Made by a program: the position numbers and the translations under genes | Shown: positions 8,031 to 11,867 of the stretch, piece after piece | Layout of the letters: each line of letters begins with the position of its first letter | How positions within the stretch are numbered: position 1 is the first letter of the stretch | NCBI GenBank assembly: GCA_009699645.1 | Contig: WLNU01000029.1 | Location: forward strand, 1-11,867 | DNA from: Actinomycetota bacterium | GTDB taxonomy: Bacteria > Actinomycetota > Actinomycetes > Nanopelagicales > Nanopelagicaceae | Direction: 5' to 3' | Length of the DNA stretch: 11,867 bases | Notes under the pieces: model-generated | Databases searched by the model: none | What the model was told of the DNA's origin: nothing | Seen by the model: only the letters and a program-made list of their open reading frames with translations

Positions 8031-8053
8031 AACGGACGTGAATTGAGCGTTTA

Positions 8054-8076
8054 GGTAGGGTAAAAGGTACCCTGTC
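8054..8076 (+). repeat. Inverted repeat / hairpin AGGGTA-AAAGG-TACCCT
   Basis: AGGGTA (8057-8062) and TACCCT (8068-8073) are exact reverse complements around a 5-base loop. In RNA the stem can extend with two G-U wobbles and one G-C pair to 9 bp (8054-8076). No U tract follows, so it is not a standard terminator. It could be an operator, part of a promoter (TACCCT resembles a -10), or a leader hairpin. Confidence 0.45.
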
Positions 8077-8077
8077 C

Positions 8078-8109
8078 TAGCCTCATAGCGAAAATCGCTT
8101 CTCGGGCTG
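8078..8109 (+). repeat. Second leader hairpin, AGCGA-AAA-TCGCT with outer stem
   Basis: AGCGA (8087-8091) and TCGCT (8095-8099) form a perfect 5-bp stem with an AAA loop. AGCC (8079-8082) pairs with GGCT (8105-8108) to close an outer stem across a 4x5 internal loop. It lies just upstream of the ribosome binding site of the MBL gene, within the probable 5' leader. Confidence 0.4.
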
Positions 8110-8115
8110 CGATGC

Positions 8116-8122
8116 AAGGGGG
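8116..8122 (+). promoter_or_regulatory. Ribosome binding site that decides the MBL hydrolase start
   Basis: AAGGGGG lies 7 bases before ATG 8130. It would be inside the coding region if the upstream ATG at 8112 were used, which argues for 8130. Confidence 0.7.
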
Positions 8123-8129
8123 TCAAAGG

Positions 8130-8792
8130 ATGCTCGTCGCCTCATTTGCAGCCCCCATGTTTGCTACCAACTGCTGGGTTATCGCTAGTGGGCCGGGGGC
8201 TGAGTGTGTCGTGATCGATCCTGGGATGCCAGATGTGAGCCATCAGCTCACGGAGATCCTTGATGAATTTAGCCTCAAACCAGTTGCCATTATCGCTACG
8301 CACGGGCATCTAGACCATACATTTTCAATCACTCCAATCGCCGATGGCTATAACATCCCGGCGTATATTCACAGCCAGGATAGAGCCGCACTCATACATC
8401 CAGAGCGATGTTTATCGCCAGAATTTGCTGCGACATTGGCGGGCATGGAGTTTGTTGAGCCAAGGGATGTTAGAGAATTGCGCCATGGTGAACTCCTCGA
8501 TCTGGTTGGGCTTAGCTTTAGAGCTATTCACGCTCCAGGACACACGGCGGGCTCACTGATGTTCGAGGTTTCAGATGAGATTTTGATTAGTGGCGATGTT
8601 CTCTTTGCAGGCTCTATTGGCCGCACCGATCAGCCAACAGGTTCTGCTAAAGATATGGAAGAGACATTGCGCAAGAAACTTCTGCCCTTGCCTGATCACT
8701 TGCGAGTTCTACCCGGACACGGTCCGCAAACCACGATTGCACATGAGCGAAAGAACAACCCCTATCTAAAATCCATAAAGGGGCGTTACTAA
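8130..8792 (+). CDS. MBL-fold metallohydrolase (glyoxalase II-like)
   Basis: This is a 220-residue metallo-beta-lactamase-fold hydrolase of the glyoxalase II-like group; the substrate cannot be read from sequence. Metal ligands are all present: the THGHLDH motif with His58, His60, Asp62 and His63, then His138 in APGHTAGS, Asp156 in SGDVLF, and His197 in LPGHG. It lacks the C-terminal substrate-binding domain of classical glyoxalase II, being about 30-40 residues shorter. There is no signal peptide, so it is cytoplasmic. An ATG at 8112 would add six residues (MQGGQR), but the ribosome binding site and the family N terminus ([17 protein letters not shown]) favour 8130. Its stop overlaps the hisS start by one base (TAATG). 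The same gene precedes hisS in mycobacteria (Rv2581c), a conserved link of unknown meaning. Confidence 0.92.
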   Translation: MLVASFAAPMFATNCWVIASGPGAECVVIDPGMPDVSHQLTEILDEFSLKPVAIIATHGHLDHTFSITPIADGYNIPAYIHSQDRAALIHPERCLSPEFAATLAGMEFVEPRDVRELRHGELLDLVGLSFRAIHAPGHTAGSLMFEVSDEILISGDVLFAGSIGRTDQPTGSAKDMEETLRKKLLPLPDHLRVLPGHGPQTTIAHERKNNPYLKSIKGRY

Positions 8793-10042
8793 TGGCCCGC
8801 CAAAAAATTCAAGCCCCAAAGGGCGTGAGCGAATATTTTCCACCACGTTCAAAATTATTTGAGTTTGTGCGCCAATCTTTGATTTCACCGGCTCGCTCGG
8901 CCGGCTATCAGTTAATGGAGCTGCCAGTCTTTGAAGATACTGAGCTCTTTACTCGTGGTGTTGGTGAGTCAACTGATGTTGTTTCTAAAGAGATGTACAC
9001 ATTCACCGATCGTGGTGATCGCTCTATAACACTGCGTCCTGAAGGTACGGCTGGTGCGATGCGCGCCGTTATTGAACATGGCTTAGATCGAGGAGCGTTG
9101 CCGGTAAAGATTTGGTACTCAGGTGCCTACTTTCGAGCAGAGCGTCCGCAGGCCGGTCGATACCGCCAATTTTATCAGGTAGGAATCGAGGCTATTGGTT
9201 TAGATGACCCGGCAATCGATGCTGAAGTAATTGCAATCGCCGATGCTGGTTTCAAAGCCATAGGATTAAAAAAATATCGTCTAGAGATTACATCCTTAGG
9301 TGATGCTCAATCACGCGCGGCCCACCGAATCGATCTCATGAAATTCATAGCCACTCTTGATCTAGATGAGGCAACGGCGGCTCGCGCAGCCCTTAATCCA
9401 TTGCGATTATTTGATGATAAAAGGGAAGAGATGCGGGCAGCGATGCTTAAAGCGCCACTGCTGATGGAGTATTTAAGTGATGCATCACGTGCCCACTTTG
9501 AATCTGTTAAGGGTTATTTGGATGCACTCGGAATTTCATATGTACTCAATCCTCGAATGGTGCGAGGTCTGGATTATTACACCGGCACGACTTTTGAATT
9601 CATTCACGAACTTCTCGGGGCCCAATCTGGAATCGGTGGGGGAGGACGCTATGACGGCCTGATGCACGAGCTCGGCGGACAAGAGCTATCTGGTATTGGC
9701 TTTGGCCTAGGAGTAGATCGTGCGCTACTGGCGGCAGAGGCTGAAGGCGTTATCTCTGTAGATGGTTTTGTCTCCGATCTTTTTATTATTCCGCTAGGTG
9801 ATAGTGCAATGGTCAAAGCTCTGGGGCTAGCGATGCAGCTGCGCAATGCCGGCAAGGTAGTAGAGATTGCTTTTGGTGAACGCGCCCTCAAGGGTGCGAT
9901 GAAGGCAGCAGATAAGAGTGGGGCTCGCAACGTTGTGGTCCTTGGCGATAACGAGATTGCAACTAAGAGCGTAGAACTTAAAAATATGAACTCCGGTGTA
10001 TCTACATCGGTTACGATTGACTCCTTAATCAACGCACTGTAG
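8792..10042 (+). CDS. hisS: Histidyl-tRNA synthetase
   Basis: HisRS charges tRNA-His with histidine and is a class IIa homodimer. The 416-residue protein has normal length. The N terminus [12 protein letters not shown] (6-17) is typical. Visible motifs are motif 1 around 40-62, [13 protein letters not shown] (80-92), motif 2 [19 protein letters not shown] (109-127), the histidine-specific signatures [13 protein letters not shown] (258-270) and GGGGRYDGL (282-290), and motif 3 [13 protein letters not shown] (301-313). The anticodon-binding domain occupies about 328-416. Start ATG 8792 overlaps the MBL stop, and AAAGGGG at 8777-8783 lies 8 bases upstream. It is probably co-transcribed with the MBL gene and aspS. 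Confidence 0.97.
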   Translation: MARQKIQAPKGVSEYFPPRSKLFEFVRQSLISPARSAGYQLMELPVFEDTELFTRGVGESTDVVSKEMYTFTDRGDRSITLRPEGTAGAMRAVIEHGLDRGALPVKIWYSGAYFRAERPQAGRYRQFYQVGIEAIGLDDPAIDAEVIAIADAGFKAIGLKKYRLEITSLGDAQSRAAHRIDLMKFIATLDLDEATAARAALNPLRLFDDKREEMRAAMLKAPLLMEYLSDASRAHFESVKGYLDALGISYVLNPRMVRGLDYYTGTTFEFIHELLGAQSGIGGGGRYDGLMHELGGQELSGIGFGLGVDRALLAAEAEGVISVDGFVSDLFIIPLGDSAMVKALGLAMQLRNAGKVVEIAFGERALKGAMKAADKSGARNVVVLGDNEIATKSVELKNMNSGVSTSVTIDSLINAL

Positions 10043-10062
10043 AAAGCGAAACCATACTCACT

Positions 10063-11814
10063 ATGTTAAGAAGCCATGATGCAGGCACGTTACGCAAATC
10101 CGATGCCGGCACGACCGTCACTCTTGCAGGGTGGGTTTCTCGTCGTCGAGATCATGGCGGAGTTGCTTTTATCGATCTACGCGATGCTTCGGGCTCTGTT
10201 CAAGTGGTTATCCGTGATGAAAAAATGGCCGGAGCCCTGCGTGCCGAGTGGTGCTTATTAATTACGGGTGAAGTCGTTGCACGTCCAGATGGAAATTCCA
10301 ATACAAATATTCCAACCGGTGAGATTGAAGTTATGGGCGATACCGTGGTAGTTCTTAGCGAGTCCGCTGCCTTACCTTTCCCAGTTGATAGCGGAAATGA
10401 TGGAGATATCAGCGAAGAGGTACGACTTAAGTATCGCTACTTAGATCTACGTCGCGAAAAACCTGCAGCTAATCTGCGTCTGCGTTCGAAGGTGACATCG
10501 ACCATCCGCCGTGTCATGGAGGACGAGTCATTTCTAGAGATTGAAACCCCATACTTAACCCGCTCAACGCCTGAAGGCGCGCGGGATTTTCTAGTTCCTG
10601 TGCGTCTACAGCCAGGCAGTTGGTATGCACTTCCGCAATCACCACAGTTATTTAAGCAGCTTCTAATGGTCGCTGGTATGGAGAAGTATTACCAGATTGC
10701 ACGATGTTTTCGTGATGAAGATTTTCGCGCCGATCGTCAGCCAGAGTTCACACAGCTAGATATCGAGATGTCATTTATCGACCAAGAGGACATCTTGGCG
10801 GTTGCAGAAAAGATTGTTTCAAAGATTTGGCAAGAGGCTCTAGGTTATGTAATTCCACTGCCGCTACAAAGGATGACATATGCCGATGCAATGTCGCGAT
10901 ATGGATCAGACAAACCAGATCTACGCTTTGATAACGAGCTCTCCGAACAGACCTCTTACTTTGGTGCGACAACTTTTAGAGTTTTTCAAGCACCGTATGT
11001 TGGCGCAGTTGTTATGCCAGGAGGTGCGTCATCACCGCGCCGCGAGCTCGATGCTTGGCAGGATTGGGCTAAGGCGCGAGGTGCTAAGGGTCTGGCCTAC
11101 ATTCTCATTAATGAAGATGGAACATTGGGTGGGCCAGTTGCTAAGAATCTTAGTGAGAGTGAGTGCGCAGGTATCGCCGTGGCAACTGGCGCAAAATCTG
11201 GGGATGCAATCTTTTTTGCAGCTGGTGAGCGCACAGCATCACTGAACTTATTAGGCGCGGTGCGACTTGAAATTGGAAAGCGCTGCGGATTAATTGCAGA
11301 AGGTACATGGAAGTTCCTATGGGTCATCGATGCACCGATGTTTGAGCCAACTGATAATGGTGGATGGACTGCAGTGCACCATCCATTTACTGGTCCTAAG
11401 CCGGAGTTTGCATCTACCTTTGCATCTGATCCAGCGCACGCCTTGGCATATGCCTACGACATTGTTTTAAATGGAACCGAACTTGGCGGTGGTTCCATAC
11501 GTATTCACGATCAGAAGATGCAAAGAGATGTCTTTCGCGTTATTGGACTAAGCGATGAAGAGGCCGCCTCTAAGTTTGGATTTTTACTTGAGGCCTTCAA
11601 CTATGGCCCACCCCCACATGGTGGTATTGCACTCGGCTTAGATCGCGTATGCGCACTTCTTACTGGCTCAGATTCGATTCGCGAAGTTATCGCATTTCCT
11701 AAGACTGCAAGTGGGGGCGATCCACTAACTGGGGCGCCTACACCTATTACACCAGCGCAACGCAAGGAGAGCGGCATCGATGGCGCTCCTAAGAACGCAC
11801 CTCAGGTAGGCTAA
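10063..11814 (+). CDS. aspS: Aspartyl-tRNA synthetase, probably non-discriminating
   Basis: AspRS is a class IIb enzyme charging tRNA-Asp. The 583-residue protein is the long bacterial type. The N-terminal OB anticodon-binding domain (about 1-105) contains [19 protein letters not shown]. The catalytic domain has KYRYLDLRR (123-131), [11 protein letters not shown], the [10 protein letters not shown] segment (192-201), motif 2 with [16 protein letters not shown] (216-231) and motif 3 GLDR (525-528). An inserted GAD domain occupies about 290-420. His31 and Gly77 match positions where non-discriminating AspRSs (such as those of Pseudomonas and mycobacteria) differ from E. coli (Leu and Lys). I therefore predict that it also makes Asp-tRNA-Asn for GatCAB; this is inference. 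It follows hisS by 20 bases with only a weak Shine-Dalgarno, so operon membership is likely. Confidence 0.97.
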   Translation: MLRSHDAGTLRKSDAGTTVTLAGWVSRRRDHGGVAFIDLRDASGSVQVVIRDEKMAGALRAEWCLLITGEVVARPDGNSNTNIPTGEIEVMGDTVVVLSESAALPFPVDSGNDGDISEEVRLKYRYLDLRREKPAANLRLRSKVTSTIRRVMEDESFLEIETPYLTRSTPEGARDFLVPVRLQPGSWYALPQSPQLFKQLLMVAGMEKYYQIARCFRDEDFRADRQPEFTQLDIEMSFIDQEDILAVAEKIVSKIWQEALGYVIPLPLQRMTYADAMSRYGSDKPDLRFDNELSEQTSYFGATTFRVFQAPYVGAVVMPGGASSPRRELDAWQDWAKARGAKGLAYILINEDGTLGGPVAKNLSESECAGIAVATGAKSGDAIFFAAGERTASLNLLGAVRLEIGKRCGLIAEGTWKFLWVIDAPMFEPTDNGGWTAVHHPFTGPKPEFASTFASDPAHALAYAYDIVLNGTELGGGSIRIHDQKMQRDVFRVIGLSDEEAASKFGFLLEAFNYGPPPHGGIALGLDRVCALLTGSDSIREVIAFPKTASGGDPLTGAPTPITPAQRKESGIDGAPKNAPQVG

Positions 11815-11818
11815 GCAC

Positions 11819-11867
11819 ATGGGACCAGGTGGAATTGCAACGATTATTGCCGCATGTGGGCTTTTTA
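11819..11867 (+). CDS. Start of a small hydrophobic-N-terminus protein, possibly DUF948 (cut by window edge)
   Basis: An ATG four bases after the aspS stop opens a frame that stays open to the window end, 16 codons reading MGPGGIATIIAACGLF. AGGTAGG (11804-11810) sits 8 bases upstream as a plausible ribosome binding site. The Gly-rich start running into a hydrophobic helix resembles the N terminus of DUF948 membrane-anchored proteins found downstream of aspS in several actinobacteria. Too little is present to be sure of the family. Confidence 0.5.
   Translation, partial: MGPGGIATIIAACGLF

Larger units (their letters stand above)
7957..8129. promoter_or_regulatory. Divergent intergenic region with putative promoters and leader
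   Basis: This is the only noncoding gap over 25 bases. It separates the DUF349 gene (-) from the MBL hydrolase (+), so promoters for both directions are expected here. Rightward candidates are TTGAAC (8028-8033) with TTAGGT 17 bases later, or TTGAGC (8043-8048) with TACCCT after 19 bases; neither is a good match. Leftward, TTGTTC (8020 down to 8015) is a possible -35 without a well-spaced -10. Three perfect short inverted repeats (8018-8030, 8057-8073, 8087-8099) fall here. No tRNA-like fold, T-box hallmark or credible ORF is seen; the longest micro-ORF near it encodes 10 residues. Confidence 0.5.

Noticed and set aside
7999..8031. Ten-codon micro-ORF (MYVMGRTKKL) as an attenuation leader peptide before hisS/aspS
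   Set aside because: It has no His or Asp codons and no ribosome binding site, and it overlaps the likely promoter, so an attenuator role is not supported.
8015..8033. Possible LexA (SOS) box, from CGAAC and TTGAAC elements
   Set aside because: The half-sites are not in the inverted CGAAC-N4-GTTCG arrangement of actinobacterial SOS boxes, and the downstream genes are not DNA-repair genes.
8112..8129. Six-residue N-terminal extension of the MBL hydrolase from ATG 8112
   Set aside because: The strong ribosome binding site at 8116-8122 and the family N terminus point to ATG 8130.
9649..10032. Open frame of 127 codons on the - strand inside hisS
   Set aside because: It is Ser/Pro-rich low-complexity shadow of the anticodon-binding domain, with no ribosome binding site or homology.
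10043..10062. Terminator or separate promoter between hisS and aspS
   Set aside because: The 20-base gap shows no hairpin, T tract or promoter-like element, so co-transcription is simpler.

Overview
The window looks like core chromosome from an actinobacterium with a compact genome. The protein sequences closely resemble actinobacterial (for example mycobacterial) homologues as I remember them: RuvB, a bifunctional Rel, SecD with the TADSFIVYFER segment, and a rare-lipoprotein-free hisS/aspS block. The gene order ruvC-ruvA-ruvB / secD-secF / rel / DUF349 protein / MBL hydrolase / hisS / aspS is also a known actinobacterial arrangement. Base composition is moderate by eye, TTA and AAA codons are used freely, and intergenic spaces are tiny. 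That fits a streamlined freshwater lineage such as Nanopelagicales (acI) better than Streptomyces or Mycobacterium. The lineage call is inference.

Left block, + strand, 1-6656: the 3' end of ruvC, then ruvA and ruvB (Holliday junction processing), secD and secF (membrane motor of the Sec translocon), and a bifunctional (p)ppGpp synthetase/hydrolase, rel. Every junction is an overlap or a gap of at most 11 bases, so the six genes probably form one transcription unit whose promoter lies left of the window. Compared with the usual actinobacterial order, yajC (between ruvB and secD) and apt (between secF and rel) are absent from these positions.

Middle, - strand, 6658-7956: one DUF349 helical-repeat protein, convergent with rel with a single base between the stop codons. 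It is followed by a 173-base divergent intergenic region (7957-8129), the only sizeable noncoding stretch. This region holds three short perfect inverted repeats and probably the promoters for both directions.

Right block, + strand, 8130-11867: an MBL-fold (glyoxalase II-like) hydrolase overlapping hisS by one base (TAATG), then aspS, and the first 16 codons of a small protein with a hydrophobic N terminus, possibly DUF948. AspRS carries His31 and Gly77, residues associated with non-discriminating enzymes that also charge tRNA-Asn.

I found no mobile element, CRISPR array, tRNA/rRNA gene, broken gene or evidence of a new system. The points worth a second look are the missing neighbours, the structured leader before the MBL-hisS-aspS unit, start-codon choices, and the predicted indirect Asn-tRNA pathway.
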